Positions 20,501-28,204 of a stretch of 64,000 nt of DNA are shown here, piece by piece. The translations under genes were made by a program, and so were the position numbers. The stretch lies in assembly GCA_964472015.1 (NCBI GenBank), contig CAYYIP010000007.1, positions 50,751 through 114,750 on the forward strand, given 5' to 3'. The stretch is from JAAYTD01 sp964472015. Its GTDB lineage: Bacteria; Bacteroidota; Ignavibacteria; Kapaibacteriales; UBA2268. Positions within the stretch are counted from its first letter, which is position 1. Every line of letters starts with the position of its first letter. Under the pieces are notes generated by a model. That model ran no database searches and was not told the DNA's origin. It saw nothing but the letters and a program-made list of their open reading frames with translations.

Positions 20501-20716
20501 AAATTAAATTATAACTTAGCACAAGATGTAAGTGATTTGCGTATATCTATATTAGATATAACAGGAAAAGAAGTAAGTGTTGTGTTTAATGGTAGTATGA
20601 ATGCAGGCGAACACAATATTTCTATAAATGTTGCAAATCTTACAAGCGGTGTATATTCTGTATTATTTAATGTAGATGGTGTAGTAGTAACAAAAACACT
20701 TAATATAGTTAAATAA
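14558..20716 (+). CDS. Giant secreted protein with beta-helix region and T9SS type A sorting domain
   Basis: A 2,052-residue surface or secreted protein. The start at 14558 places a normal signal peptide first (MNTQLKTPKFF, hydrophobic core, likely cut after PLLAQ); an in-frame TTG at 14510 would add 16 residues in front of it. Two related beta-rich repeats of about 130 residues follow (around 280-540, each with KYEI/KYKI-type cores and a Gly-Thr/Trp-Tyr-Thr turn), then two CARDB-like segments. From about 766 to 1270 many NITI/NNxI strands suggest a right-handed parallel beta-helix. Near 1857 is the linker VELVSFNANN...LDWRTASEIN, common before sorting domains, and residues 1968-2052 (FTPNPANYVTKLNYNL to the end) form the type A CTD that directs export by T9SS. 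Cell-surface adhesion or binding is likely but not shown. Confidence 0.88.
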   Translation: MNTQLKTPKFFKLLYFVCLVIFGFLGKPLLAQNDNGIMDPNYQITVSNETYTELTSYTQLYGTADDGYSRIYVPFAFKWDTTVYPANFLLAVSPNGWVGFPGYYFYDSYESGSISSNNPLTYSSTPTTGFVKTIHFLTGDNYVRTSLRYATLGSAPNRRFVVQWQGFSPISYSSNLSNFQLILYENGGADAGKMRMHWGTCNPYTQNNSNVCCLIGGRMERYINIQPQASGLTFYKGNSTNTYVTNATIGYLFSNGKCIDYELDLLPTLVAVYPTNGSTFIGNTVMDPSQRPGVTVKRSNASIPKPIMKYEIFNADGDIVYTTNNIAIDVVGTQRYNITSATGSRANSDGTFNLTGAPGGWYTVRVTFDNTETVETRTSSFFVDNKCATYIRSYPAPGTLLTSGVAVPVEERPSVVITKEWPVPIAPNPLVKYKILNDRGEAVYTALSNSGLSEFEVNVFGVNQRYYFSNAVGPFAGISGNLDLTNAPPGTYTIVVEFDDKVNPKVEIPTTQFYIIRTYDLILKDIIVPRGWLSTDTISADKYRYSYGAQFPVEFEVYNGGGVQIDSFKVDVDIYNSSNTLVTEFTNAFSLRNNPLLKTESRIYTTATQINSSTLGVGLYKIVCTVTPLVPSQDEDLANNVFPRANSTRYFEIAQPIDVAINKTMAVPGSNTYRYPFYPTIEITNLGTEDLSGSMANIEIKHNGKVVYTGVVMLQNITFNTPSKIKFPEIFMPEEIGKYEVTLTLDLHGLPKVETFVFVVGDGLKGTYTIGAAGTYKTFNEAVEMLYLRGVGGNVVFELLDEEYVLGHNSALPEFRSKIVGVGPNATITFRPSQLRMLSFTPIRMVLESTDGYGIRFGQALETGDYKVPAVNIITDLDLRREFATSEGYITFDGGPRKNIKFVMYQPDNIKFSAPIYMGEGSKNITITNCRITGNNYNSSELPTVQYTNEALGFEFDNDIFVNKFDFYDTLTYSTGILIRNKPYKNNLIGIADYKVDTVATSNITIDGNIIEGFGYGIVSIGMGPIYQLNSGNVEIIYNRNNKFTNNYITKIAKAGIFLGFEDGAVISGNRIDSIGGLKKLNEEIYGIKLGGNYRYDNCFGYHNINVTVSENEISNIQSNLFSYGIKIEQHKLNIGYNSIGYSFPSEDNDVFKVYNNVINKLTTTKNASNCKVGIAVSTTRKVVDDIELDYEGPIYNNGNLEVYALYPFEESFKVTNSLINNNTISISEGEYDLNNNGRMIGILVQDVDYFEILNNAISIEGVANSLRENSAVALQGLNPKKLRSRLNHNAYYVTPLGLDFNSSYVRLYEMDEVGRFLEDGGYPNEYMKLTQWIGWTGEDVNSISGFDFKRDMQEQDVLLNGIKLYNVWRMKEKKHITRNSQLNNRAELITYIQKDLTGASRINLDQNPDIGAFEFDSEVYLTDMEVKMITAPAAYCDYRGRFADAEYVMVGGSAVDVKALIRNNGYVVVPNHPIRCEIYKNPNYTVPVKDTTVRITLAPGEEREVVFFSSMEESNLRFEPEPFNGEMPDKEWFMTMRTNVTPLYYIKVTADPNHVTDEYRPNDAMSKYVRFYVPSNSIDKLYLIISAENTTADLSENNLPNLNADIIAGKLNYDTLLAAFNNLKYFVATTEQKARHIDIMDRNGWEQRSIDYTVQRYNKGKGLYEPVYNNLFWADGDDKELTYWEKQSLIDFENAGVYNYKKNIVIASQEISRENLAGVNAFNTELNFDILRSKSKGDGFLGDEFVLADPPAYKIKGFYQAHNIVLDIKPTKYVPDNGPEPGIFAKIDTILGQNYVGYYYYNPNDIDADKDIENKMSLISNKKLNNNNIYGAFDWRHLGNATAFVAGVLDDIGDDLVVPVELVSFNANNIGRKVMLDWRTASEINTNCFEIERANVLNNGAGYGIFNNITTIKAAGNSNTTLDYNYTDRNVIYGESYAYRLKVTDIDGTYSYSGIREVTIENANGLRINEFTPNPANYVTKLNYNLAQDVSDLRISILDITGKEVSVVFNGSMNAGEHNISINVANLTSGVYSVLFNVDGVVVTKTLNIVK

Positions 20717-20785
20717 TTAAATTAATAATAATTAATATTAATAATTTATTTAATTTAATAATTATTAATACAGAAAACTAATTAT

Positions 20786-20821
20786 AAAACGCTCTCTTGT
20801 AATATGAGAGAGCGTTTTTTT
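20786..20821 (+). terminator. Terminator after the T9SS cargo gene
   Basis: AAAACGCTCTCT pairs with AGAGAGCGTTTT around a nine-base loop and is followed by a T tract. It is one of the strongest hairpins in the window. Confidence 0.9.
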
Positions 20822-20919
20822 ATTTATTAATTAGAATAAATAAATTATTTATAAATATTTTAACTTTATATCTTTATGAGATATAAAGTTTTTTATCAAG
20901 TAAAAATTAAGTTGTATAT

Positions 20920-21378
20920 ATGCAAGAAAAAGAGTTTCAACCTAAAAAAGATTATTATGAACCAATGCATACTGCTGAACATATATTAAATCAAACGATG
21001 GTTAGAATGTTTAAATGTCCACGTTCAAAAAATACTCATATAGAAAGGAAAAAATCGAAGTGTGATTATGTATTAGATGTTATGCCAAATGACCAACAAA
21101 TAATAGATATAGAAAATAAAGTAAATGAAATTATTTCAAAAAACTTACCAGTAATAATTGAAACTGTATCTATTGAAGTTGCTAAAGAAATAGCTGATTT
21201 AAGTAAGTTGCCAGATGGTACTGATGAAACAATAAGAATTGTAAAAATAGGAGATTATGATACTTGTGCTTGTATAGGAGCGCATGTTAAAAATACTTCT
21301 GAAATAGGACATTTCAAAATTTTATCTCATAACTTTGATAATGGTATTTGGCGTGTAAGATATAAATTGGAATCTTAA
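20920..21378 (+). CDS. AlaX/ThrRS SAD-type tRNA editing domain protein
   Basis: A free-standing 152-residue second additional domain (SAD) like those of alanyl- and threonyl-tRNA synthetases. The metal ligands are seen as HTAEH (about residues 20-24) and CACIGAH (about 119-125). Such proteins hydrolyse mischarged aminoacyl-tRNAs such as Ser-tRNA-Ala in trans. The protein is shorter than classical AlaX-M and has no N-terminal beta-barrel domain, so exact specificity is uncertain. It is monocistronic between two hairpins. Confidence 0.82.
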   Translation: MQEKEFQPKKDYYEPMHTAEHILNQTMVRMFKCPRSKNTHIERKKSKCDYVLDVMPNDQQIIDIENKVNEIISKNLPVIIETVSIEVAKEIADLSKLPDGTDETIRIVKIGDYDTCACIGAHVKNTSEIGHFKILSHNFDNGIWRVRYKLES

Positions 21379-21391
21379 CAAATACAAAAAA

Positions 21392-21436
21392 GAAATTATT
21401 TAATTCCATTATAGAATAATAAATGAAATAATTTTC
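21392..21436 (+). terminator. Probable terminator after the AlaX-like gene
   Basis: GAAATTATTT pairs with AAATAATTTTC, with one bulged base, followed by a T/C-rich run. The stem has few G-C pairs, so it is weaker than the others. Confidence 0.4.
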
Positions 21437-21585
21437 TTCTTTCTTTGACTAAGTTCCATTTAGAACTTGAACTAGGAGTAGGAAGAGTTTATGAAACCAA
21501 ATTGTATTTTCATCTTCTAAAAATTATAAAGAAAGTGGATATGCTGTATTTCATAAGTAGTAGTGATGATAATAATAAAAATTAA
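21427..21585 (+). pseudogene. Open frame without start codon, possible gene remnant
   Basis: The frame reads ...TKFHLELELGVGRVYETKLY... and ends at TAA 21583-21585. It has no ATG and overlaps the preceding hairpin. Its composition is less AT-skewed than the surrounding spacer, which suggests a decayed coding sequence, but I recognise no family. The rest of the 400-base gap has only the minus-strand terminator. Confidence 0.18.
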
Positions 21586-21699
21586 TTTTTATAAATACTA
21601 TCTATGAATTATTGTGAAGTGTTTATTTTTAAGAAATCTGAATTCTATATACTTTTCTATATAATTTGAAATATGTGAAATTATATTTTAAAATAAAAA

Positions 21700-21745
21700 T
21701 TAACAGAAATCTAAAATATCTAATATTTTATTGAATTTCTGTTAA
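21700..21745 (-). terminator. Terminator of the rplU-rpmA operon
   Basis: TTAACAGAAAT pairs with ATTTCTGTTAA at the end of the minus-strand ribosomal protein operon, and the following minus-strand bases are T-rich. Confidence 0.7.
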
Positions 21746-21776
21746 TTTATTTTATAACAAATAATAATTTTGAATC

Positions 21777-22034
21777 TTAATTAGCAGGATAAACAGATAC
21801 TTTTTTACGGAATTTATCTTTAGATTCAAATTTTACAATTCCATCTATTAAAGAAAATATTGTATAATCATTTCCTAAACCAACATTTTTACCTGGATGA
21901 AATTTAGTGCCACATTGTCTTACTATTATATTACCAGCAAGTACATTTTCACCGCCAAATTTTTTTACTCCACGTCGTTGGGAATTGGAATCACGTCCGT
22001 TCTTACTAGAACCACCACCTTTTTTATGAGCCAT
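21777..22034 (-). CDS. rpmA: Large subunit ribosomal protein bL27
   Basis: An 85-residue bL27 with the usual N-terminus MAHKKGGGSSKNGRDSN and GVKKFGGE, followed by the GNIIVRQCGTKFHPG core. The N-terminal tail reaches toward the peptidyl transferase centre. It begins with MAHKKG directly, without the cleavable leader seen in some Firmicutes. It follows rplU by 62 bases in the conserved L21-L27 operon. Confidence 0.98.
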   Translation of the reverse strand: MAHKKGGGSSKNGRDSNSQRRGVKKFGGENVLAGNIIVRQCGTKFHPGKNVGLGNDYTIFSLIDGIVKFESKDKFRKKVSVYPAN

Positions 22035-22096
22035 TATTTTTACCTTATGTATTTAAAAATTATTAAAATTTCATTACAATAATATAAATTATATAT

Positions 22097-22405
22097 TTAT
22101 ATATTTATATCTGTAACCTCTATACGTGTAAATTGTGAACGGTATCCATTTAATTTTCGATAACCTTTACGACGTTTTTTATGAAAAATTAAAATTTTTT
22201 CATCTCTACCATGTTCGAGTATTTTTGCTGATATACTACCTGATAAGAATGGAGTTCCTATTTTTATATTTCCATCATTGTCAGCAAGTAATATATTTTC
22301 AAATTTTACTTCATTGCCTGGTTCGCCTTTTAAACGTGGAACGTTTAAAACTGTATTTTTTTCGACTTCAAACTGTTGACCAGCAATTTCTACTAATGCT
22401 AACAT
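22097..22405 (-). CDS. rplU: Large subunit ribosomal protein bL21
   Basis: A 102-residue bL21 with ALVEIAGQQFEVEK at the N-terminus and the RNA-binding FHKKRRKGYRKLNGYRSQFT toward the C-terminus. The start is supported by a clear Shine-Dalgarno-like AAAGGGG about six bases upstream on the minus strand, which is unusual because most genes here lack one. It is the first gene of the rplU-rpmA operon. Confidence 0.98.
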   Translation of the reverse strand: MLALVEIAGQQFEVEKNTVLNVPRLKGEPGNEVKFENILLADNDGNIKIGTPFLSGSISAKILEHGRDEKILIFHKKRRKGYRKLNGYRSQFTRIEVTDINI

Positions 22406-22543
22406 TTTTTCCCCTTTATATCTAATATATATTTATTCTAAACACAAATTACAAAATTACTATTTTTTTTATTCATTTCAAAACTATTTTTAATAAAATA
22501 TATTTTGTTAATAATTTTTTATGTTATTATTTAGAAATAACAA

Positions 22544-23659
22544 TTATTCATTGATTATAATTTTTTTTACTCTACCAGAAATACAACTTGTCAATTCATA
22601 TGGTATTGAATTTATCTTATTTGCTAATTCATATGGAAGTATTTCATTATTTTTTTGTTTACCTAAAATTACAACTTCATCACATAAATTAACGCTATAA
22701 TCATTACCTACATCTACCATAAATTCATCCATACATACCGATCCAACATTATTATATCTTTTTCCGTTAATTAAACATTGAAAATTATTAGAAAGACTAC
22801 GTGGCAATCCATCTGCATAACCAACAGGAACTACTGCTACTTTTGTATCTTTTTGTGCAATATATGTCATTCCATATCCAACAGTTCCTCCTTTTTTTAC
22901 TTCTTTTATTAGCATTACTTTTGATTTCCATTTTAATGCTGGTTTTAGTTGCATTTTTTCTGCCATTTCAAATGTTGGCATATGTCCATATAAAGATATA
23001 CCTGGTCTTACTAAATTATAATGAGATATTGGATAATTTAATATAGCAGAACTATTTGCTAAATGATAATATTGAAATGTAAAATTATTTTCTGCTAATA
23101 GTTTTCTAGTTTGCTCAAATATTTCTATTTGTTTTTGCGCAAAATCTAACTCTGGCATATCAGCAGTCGCTAAATGGGACATTAAACCTACTATTTTTAT
23201 TTGAGGATTTTGCTTAACAAATTCCATAAATTCTAAAGCTCTTTGATAATGGATGCCATCTCGGTGCATACCTGTATCTATATATAAATGTCCTGTTATT
23301 GTTGTATTTCGTTCTGCCGCACGTTTGGCAAAAACCTTTAATATTTTAAATGAAGAGAAGGCTGTTTCTACATCGTTATCTATAAAAAAATCAGCATCAT
23401 CAGGTTCCGGAGATACCATAACTAATATTTTACCTATATCGCCACTTTGTCTTAATTCTTTTGCTTCTTTTACTACTGCAACTCCTAGATATTCAACATT
23501 TTCTTTACGAAAAATTTTTGCAACATCTAACATTGAATGACCATATCCATTTGCTTTTACCATTGCAAGAATTTTGGCTTTATTATTAGTTATAGTTTTT
23601 ATTCTTTTTAAATTATATCTTATACAATTAGCATCTATTTCTGCTACTGTTATTGCCAT
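22544..23659 (-). CDS. alr: Alanine racemase
   Basis: A 371-residue PLP enzyme that makes D-alanine for peptidoglycan. The PLP-binding lysine is Lys35 in MVKANGYGH, and the second catalytic base is the tyrosine in the GTVGYGMTY segment of the C-terminal beta-domain. HLYIDTGMHRDG, RPGISLYG and VGSVCMDEFMVDV are the other family blocks. Unlike many Bacteroidota proteins it is not fused to MurF. It is transcribed alone on the minus strand, with a candidate promoter about 110 bases upstream. Confidence 0.97.
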   Translation of the reverse strand: MAITVAEIDANCIRYNLKRIKTITNNKAKILAMVKANGYGHSMLDVAKIFRKENVEYLGVAVVKEAKELRQSGDIGKILVMVSPEPDDADFFIDNDVETAFSSFKILKVFAKRAAERNTTITGHLYIDTGMHRDGIHYQRALEFMEFVKQNPQIKIVGLMSHLATADMPELDFAQKQIEIFEQTRKLLAENNFTFQYYHLANSSAILNYPISHYNLVRPGISLYGHMPTFEMAEKMQLKPALKWKSKVMLIKEVKKGGTVGYGMTYIAQKDTKVAVVPVGYADGLPRSLSNNFQCLINGKRYNNVGSVCMDEFMVDVGNDYSVNLCDEVVILGKQKNNEILPYELANKINSIPYELTSCISGRVKKIIINE

Positions 23660-23767
23660 ATATTCTCTTCCTGTATTTTTATGCTTTGTAAAATAAAAAG
23701 AAATAATATTTATATTTATGGATACCTTATAATCTTTATATTTAATATTATTAATTTTTCTTTGTTA

Positions 23768-23775
23768 CAAAAATA
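23768..23775 (-). promoter_or_regulatory. Candidate -7 promoter element upstream of alr
   Basis: On the minus strand TATTTTTG followed by TAAC fits TAnnTTTG, about 110 bases before the alr start. No convincing -33 element was seen. Confidence 0.25.
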
Positions 23776-23853
23776 CGAATATTTTATTAAAAAATAATTA
23801 TTTTATAATAATTTTAATATAACGTTTAATATAGCGAACTTATTATTTATTAA

Positions 23854-26055
23854 TTATGAGAATTTATATCTAAAACCAACATATATATGTTGTTTTGTTA
23901 TTGGTCCCCAAATTAGTGAAGCATCAAAGTACTCGCTGAATGGTTTATCAAATGCTATTATTGGATTTTTTTGTGTAAATCCTGTTATATTTTCACATCC
24001 AACGTATATATCAAAATCATTAAATGATTTTGTTATTTGAGAATTAATTGTTAAATATGAATTAAAATTTGTACTAACTCTATATTCTTGAGGATTATTT
24101 ATTGTTGATGGTATTCTGCCTTTCCCATTGTAATTTAATGTTAAATCAAATGCCCACTCGTCCATATTAGTGTTGTACTGAAAATTTATGTATGATTTAT
24201 GTTTACTTAATAGTGCTTTGTCTTGTAATATTTTATTTGTTGTAATTTTAACATCATTTATACGATATGCTGCAGTTATAATAAATCTTTGTATTGGTTC
24301 TATAGTTATGTCTATTTGATAACTGTTTGAATAAGAATTTCCATTTAAATTATAAAAATAAACTTTTTTAGAATCTTTGTCTAAATCAATTACTAATTGG
24401 TTTATAAATTCAGTATGAAAATATTCCGTATTAATATCTATAGGTATATCAAATAATTTGAAAGAAAATAAAATATTAGTTCCATAATTCCAAGCTTCTT
24501 CTGGCTTAATATCTTTATCTATAATAAATTCTCTGCTACTTGATAAATAGTTTATATTTTCTGCTATTGGACGTGCCACTCTTAGTCCTTTACCAACTGA
24601 TGCAGACCAAATTATATTGTCATTTAAATTATATTTAATATGTAGTTTAGGTGATATAAATCGTTTATAATTATTTGGTAAGTCTAATCTTATTCCTGCG
24701 ATAACTGATAAGTTATTTATTTGGTTAAAAGTATATTCAATAAAGACTCCTGGTATATTTTCTACCTTATTCATTTGTAAAGAATCTAGTCTTTCTAAAT
24801 AATTATCATATTGTAAACTAATGCCTGTTGTAATATTATCAGAATCTTCAAATAATATGGTTTGGTACATAATATTAGCATAAAATGAATTTTGTTCTCC
24901 TTGGTAATTTCTTTTTCCAAAAAAAGCTTTTTCATTATGATGAGTAAATGATAATATAGTTCCAATAGAAGTTTTATGATCTTCGAATATAAAACCATTT
25001 TTTGTAGATATATTATATCTATTATTAATGAGTTTCATTCCATATAAACTAGTATTATTATCTGTAAAATATCCTTTTTGTCCACCTTTTCTTGTATCTG
25101 TTAAAAAATGTATTGTTGTAACATTAGTCCAATGTTCTTTGCTTATATTCCATTTATTCATTAAATTTATTTGATTTCCAATAGGCTTATCTAAAAATGT
25201 ATCTTTATTATTATCGTGTTCTATGAATAAACCATTTGAATGTACAAATAACATTGTTGCTATTTCATTATTTATTTTGATTGTATGGTCTGCGTTAAAT
25301 TCTAAATTTCCCATATCACTAATATAAAAATTTAGAAACGTCGGATTTTCATCTAATGGATTTTTATAATCAATATTTATTAATCCAGCAATACTTTCAA
25401 ATCCATTTTTTGCGACCGAAGAACCTTTTGCTATAGAAATTGATTCAAGCCATTGTCCTGGAAATAAACTAAATCCAAAACTTGCTGCTATACCTCTCAT
25501 AATTGGGATATTTTCCGATAATATTTGGGAGTATATACTTTGTAATCCTAAAAGTTGAATACGTTTAGCTCCTGTTATTGCATCACTAAATTGTACATCA
25601 ACAGAAGGGCTTGCTGCAAAACTTTCTGACAAATTACAACATGCACATTTTAATAATCCTTTAGATGATATACCTTCAGTTCTTACTCCATCAGAAAAAG
25701 TAAGTACGGTGGATGTTTTATCACCTGTAATATTAATTGTTTCAAGTTCTAAATTACTTTTTAACTGTATTGTTAATTCTTGTTCTGGAGATATTGTTGA
25801 TATATTTATTGTATCTGGTTTATAGCCAATATAAGAAACTATTATTATTGTATCAATAGTTTGATTTTTAATATTAAAATTTCCATTTTTATCTGAAAGA
25901 ATACCTGTTTTAGAAGGTATAGAAATTATTCTTGCATTCTTTAATGGTGTTGGATTATAATTTTCGTCTATACCTAAAATTTTACCTTTTATATCGGAAT
26001 ATATATTTTCTGTTAATATTATTAAAAATAATATTATTAATAATGTTTTTTTCAT
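23854..26055 (-). CDS. TonB-dependent receptor, likely metal-related
   Basis: A 733-residue outer membrane receptor. A signal peptide (MKKTLLIILFLIILTENIYS) is followed by a carboxypeptidase regulatory-like beta-sandwich (about 22-105), the plug, and a 22-strand barrel ending in an aromatic residue (YVGFRYKFS), as needed for barrel assembly. The plug has the unusual motif KCACCNLSESF (Cys137, Cys139, Cys140) and DAITGAKRIQLLGL. Receptors of Bacteroidota with CC-NLSESF plugs are, as I recall, found near heavy-metal genes, and here the neighbouring upstream gene encodes a Cys/His-rich protein. I therefore infer import or handling of a metal such as copper or zinc, but the substrate is not proven. 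Confidence 0.88.
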   Translation of the reverse strand: MKKTLLIILFLIILTENIYSDIKGKILGIDENYNPTPLKNARIISIPSKTGILSDKNGNFNIKNQTIDTIIIVSYIGYKPDTINISTISPEQELTIQLKSNLELETINITGDKTSTVLTFSDGVRTEGISSKGLLKCACCNLSESFAASPSVDVQFSDAITGAKRIQLLGLQSIYSQILSENIPIMRGIAASFGFSLFPGQWLESISIAKGSSVAKNGFESIAGLINIDYKNPLDENPTFLNFYISDMGNLEFNADHTIKINNEIATMLFVHSNGLFIEHDNNKDTFLDKPIGNQINLMNKWNISKEHWTNVTTIHFLTDTRKGGQKGYFTDNNTSLYGMKLINNRYNISTKNGFIFEDHKTSIGTILSFTHHNEKAFFGKRNYQGEQNSFYANIMYQTILFEDSDNITTGISLQYDNYLERLDSLQMNKVENIPGVFIEYTFNQINNLSVIAGIRLDLPNNYKRFISPKLHIKYNLNDNIIWSASVGKGLRVARPIAENINYLSSSREFIIDKDIKPEEAWNYGTNILFSFKLFDIPIDINTEYFHTEFINQLVIDLDKDSKKVYFYNLNGNSYSNSYQIDITIEPIQRFIITAAYRINDVKITTNKILQDKALLSKHKSYINFQYNTNMDEWAFDLTLNYNGKGRIPSTINNPQEYRVSTNFNSYLTINSQITKSFNDFDIYVGCENITGFTQKNPIIAFDKPFSEYFDASLIWGPITKQHIYVGFRYKFS

Positions 26056-26215
26056 AATTATATATAATTACTTATTTAATTTTAAATAAAGAATATTTTT
26101 ATTTGGTTTATATATGATTTAAAACGAAATATGATTAATGTAACTTAACTATAAGTATATAATTAAAATCTATTATATAGTTATAATATATAAAAATATA
26201 AGATTTTATAATAAA

Positions 26216-26746
26216 TTAATTAAGTTGCAAATTTAATGGGATTATACTATAATTATGAATATATTTAATTGTATGATATAAAAATATCAATAATGGGGGA
26301 CTATAATTTTTATATTCTATAATTTCTATATTATTTAGATTAATTATAAAATTAAAAAGTTTAATTATACTTATTCCTTCTATATTAAGTAACAAGTTTT
26401 TTAATATGTTATTTGATATTTTAATAAAATCAGTGTTGTTTTTTAATACTTTAATTTTATTCATACCAGAAAAAGAGTTTATTGTTTCTATATTATTATA
26501 ATTATGTACTTTTTCTTTAAAATGTTGTTGTTCTATATTATCTTTTAAAGAAGTTGTTTTATTATGGTGTTTATGATTACAATTACAATTACAAGTATTA
26601 TTACAAGTCGCTTTTTTCATAATTCCAAAATGGATATGCTTGTTTTCATTACATTCATATGAAAATAATACAATTCCACTTGAAAATATTATATATATAA
26701 CTAAGAATACTTTTGTAATTTTTTTAATTGTATTTTTATTTATCAT
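26216..26746 (-). CDS. Cys/His-rich exported protein, HYC_CC_PP-like
   Basis: A 176-residue protein with an N-terminal hydrophobic segment (about 11-29), a cluster of metal-ligand residues KATCNNTCNCNCNHKHHNK (about 45-65, preceded by HIHF), a low-complexity Asn-rich middle and a C-terminal YSPPLLIFLYH. The order of an early Cys/His motif, a cysteine cluster and a late PP resembles the small HYC_CC_PP proteins encoded next to TonB receptors in Bacteroidota. It precedes the TonB receptor gene on the same strand with a 160-base gap. A periplasmic metal-binding partner is inferred. The match to the family is weak because the HYC triplet itself is not kept. Confidence 0.55.
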   Translation of the reverse strand: MINKNTIKKITKVFLVIYIIFSSGIVLFSYECNENKHIHFGIMKKATCNNTCNCNCNHKHHNKTTSLKDNIEQQHFKEKVHNYNNIETINSFSGMNKIKVLKNNTDFIKISNNILKNLLLNIEGISIIKLFNFIINLNNIEIIEYKNYSPPLLIFLYHTIKYIHNYSIIPLNLQLN

Positions 26747-26775
26747 AATTAAAATAATTAATACTTTTTTAAATA

Positions 26776-26783
26776 CAAATATA
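26776..26783 (-). promoter_or_regulatory. Candidate -7 promoter element of the Cys/His-rich gene
   Basis: Minus-strand TATATTTG, extended as TATATTTGTA, lies about 30 bases before the start codon. Confidence 0.35.
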
Positions 26784-26839
26784 CGATTAATTTAGATTAA
26801 AATTTTTATATAAAATTTATTATAATTTATATTTTAATT

Positions 26840-27973
26840 TTATTTATTATTCCAGTTGTTTAAAAATTCTTTTTTCCATTTATAAAATTCATTATTAGCA
26901 ATTTTTTCTCGTGCTGTTTTCATTAACCACAAATAAAAAGCTATGTTTTGCATAGAAGCTAATTGTAATCCTAATATTTCATCAGCCATTATTAAATGTC
27001 TTAAATATCCTAAAGAATATATCTTACTTGTATAGAACCCTACTTCACTATCAATAGGAGTATCACATAATTTAAATTGTGAATTCCTAATATTAAATTT
27101 TCCCCTAGTTGTAAATATTTGTCCGTTTCTAGCATTTCGTGTTGGCATTACACAATCAAACATATCTATACCACGACTTATTCCTTCTAACAGGTTTTCT
27201 GGTGTCCCTACACCCATAAGATATCTTGGTTTATTTTTTGGAATGAAGTCTGTACATATATCAATAATATCATACATTATTTCTATAGGTTCACCTACTG
27301 ATAATCCACCTAATGAATATCCATCAAAATCAATATCTACCATATTTTTAGTATAGTCAATACGTAAATCTTTAAACATACCACCTTGTCCAATAGCAAA
27401 TTGAAATTGTTCAGAATTCCATAATGGGATTGTATTTAGAAAATGTTGTCGTCCCCTTTTAGCCCATCTTAATGATAGATTAGAAGATTCTTTAACATAT
27501 TCATAGGATGAAGGATATGGAATACATTCATCTAAGACCATCATTATGTCAGAACCGATTATTCTTTGTATATCTACAATAGATTCGGGAGTAAAAAAAT
27601 GTGAAGTACCATCAATGTGGGATTTAAATTTTACACCTTCTTCTGATATTTTTCGTAATTCTTGTAAAGAAAATACTTGAAAGCCACCACTATCTGTTAA
27701 AATAGGGCGTGTCCAGTTCATAAATTTATGTAGACCTCCATAAAATTTTATCGCATCATTACCTGGTCGTAAATAAAGATGATAGGTATTTCCTAATATG
27801 ATTTTTGCATCAAGTTCTGTTAAATCTCTTTGTGTTAAAGCTTTTACAGTGCCTTGAGTACCTACTGGCATAAAAATAGGAGTTGGAATATCACCGTGTG
27901 ATGTATGTAAAGTTCCTATGCGTGCTTTTGTATCTTTACAAGTTTTTTTTATTTCAAAAAAAATATTATGCAT
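26840..27973 (-). CDS. tgt: Queuine tRNA-ribosyltransferase, zinc ligands replaced
   Basis: Tgt exchanges guanine 34 of GUN-anticodon tRNAs for the queuosine precursor preQ1. The TIM barrel blocks are intact: MPVGTQGTVKAL, ILGNTYHLYLRPG, LTDSGGFQVFSL (general base Asp), YSLGGLSVGE and MFDCVMPTRNARNG (nucleophile Asp). The structural zinc site is not: at the positions of the three cysteines and histidine of classical Tgt (spacing +2, +3, +26) there are Val311, Phe313, Ser316 and Gln342. The surrounding YTSKIYSLGYLRHL and FYLWLMKTARE still align. I start at the methionine at 27973, which gives MHNIFFEIKK; an upstream in-frame ATG at 28009 would add twelve hydrophobic residues. Length 377 is normal. 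Confidence 0.93.
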   Translation of the reverse strand: MHNIFFEIKKTCKDTKARIGTLHTSHGDIPTPIFMPVGTQGTVKALTQRDLTELDAKIILGNTYHLYLRPGNDAIKFYGGLHKFMNWTRPILTDSGGFQVFSLQELRKISEEGVKFKSHIDGTSHFFTPESIVDIQRIIGSDIMMVLDECIPYPSSYEYVKESSNLSLRWAKRGRQHFLNTIPLWNSEQFQFAIGQGGMFKDLRIDYTKNMVDIDFDGYSLGGLSVGEPIEIMYDIIDICTDFIPKNKPRYLMGVGTPENLLEGISRGIDMFDCVMPTRNARNGQIFTTRGKFNIRNSQFKLCDTPIDSEVGFYTSKIYSLGYLRHLIMADEILGLQLASMQNIAFYLWLMKTAREKIANNEFYKWKKEFLNNWNNK

Positions 27974-28125
27974 AATATTTAAAAATACAAAAAAATATAA
28001 TTTTTTCAAAATATATTAATTTATAGTTACATATATACGTTATAAATATTTAATATAAAATAAATTAATAATTAAAAATTATAATTATTATAATTTAAGT
28101 ATTAACATTAAATTAAAAAAAATCG

Positions 28126-28133
28126 TATATTTG
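28126..28133 (+). promoter_or_regulatory. Candidate -7 promoter element of the nfnAB-type operon
   Basis: TATATTTG followed by TA matches TAnnTTTG and the recurrent 10-mer of this window. It is about 75 bases before the first gene. No TTG at -33 is apparent. Confidence 0.35.
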
Positions 28134-28204
28134 TAAATATTTTTTATTAGTATTTTTATAAAATTTAAATTTTATAAAAGGCATTTAGAAAAAAAGGGGT
28201 AACG

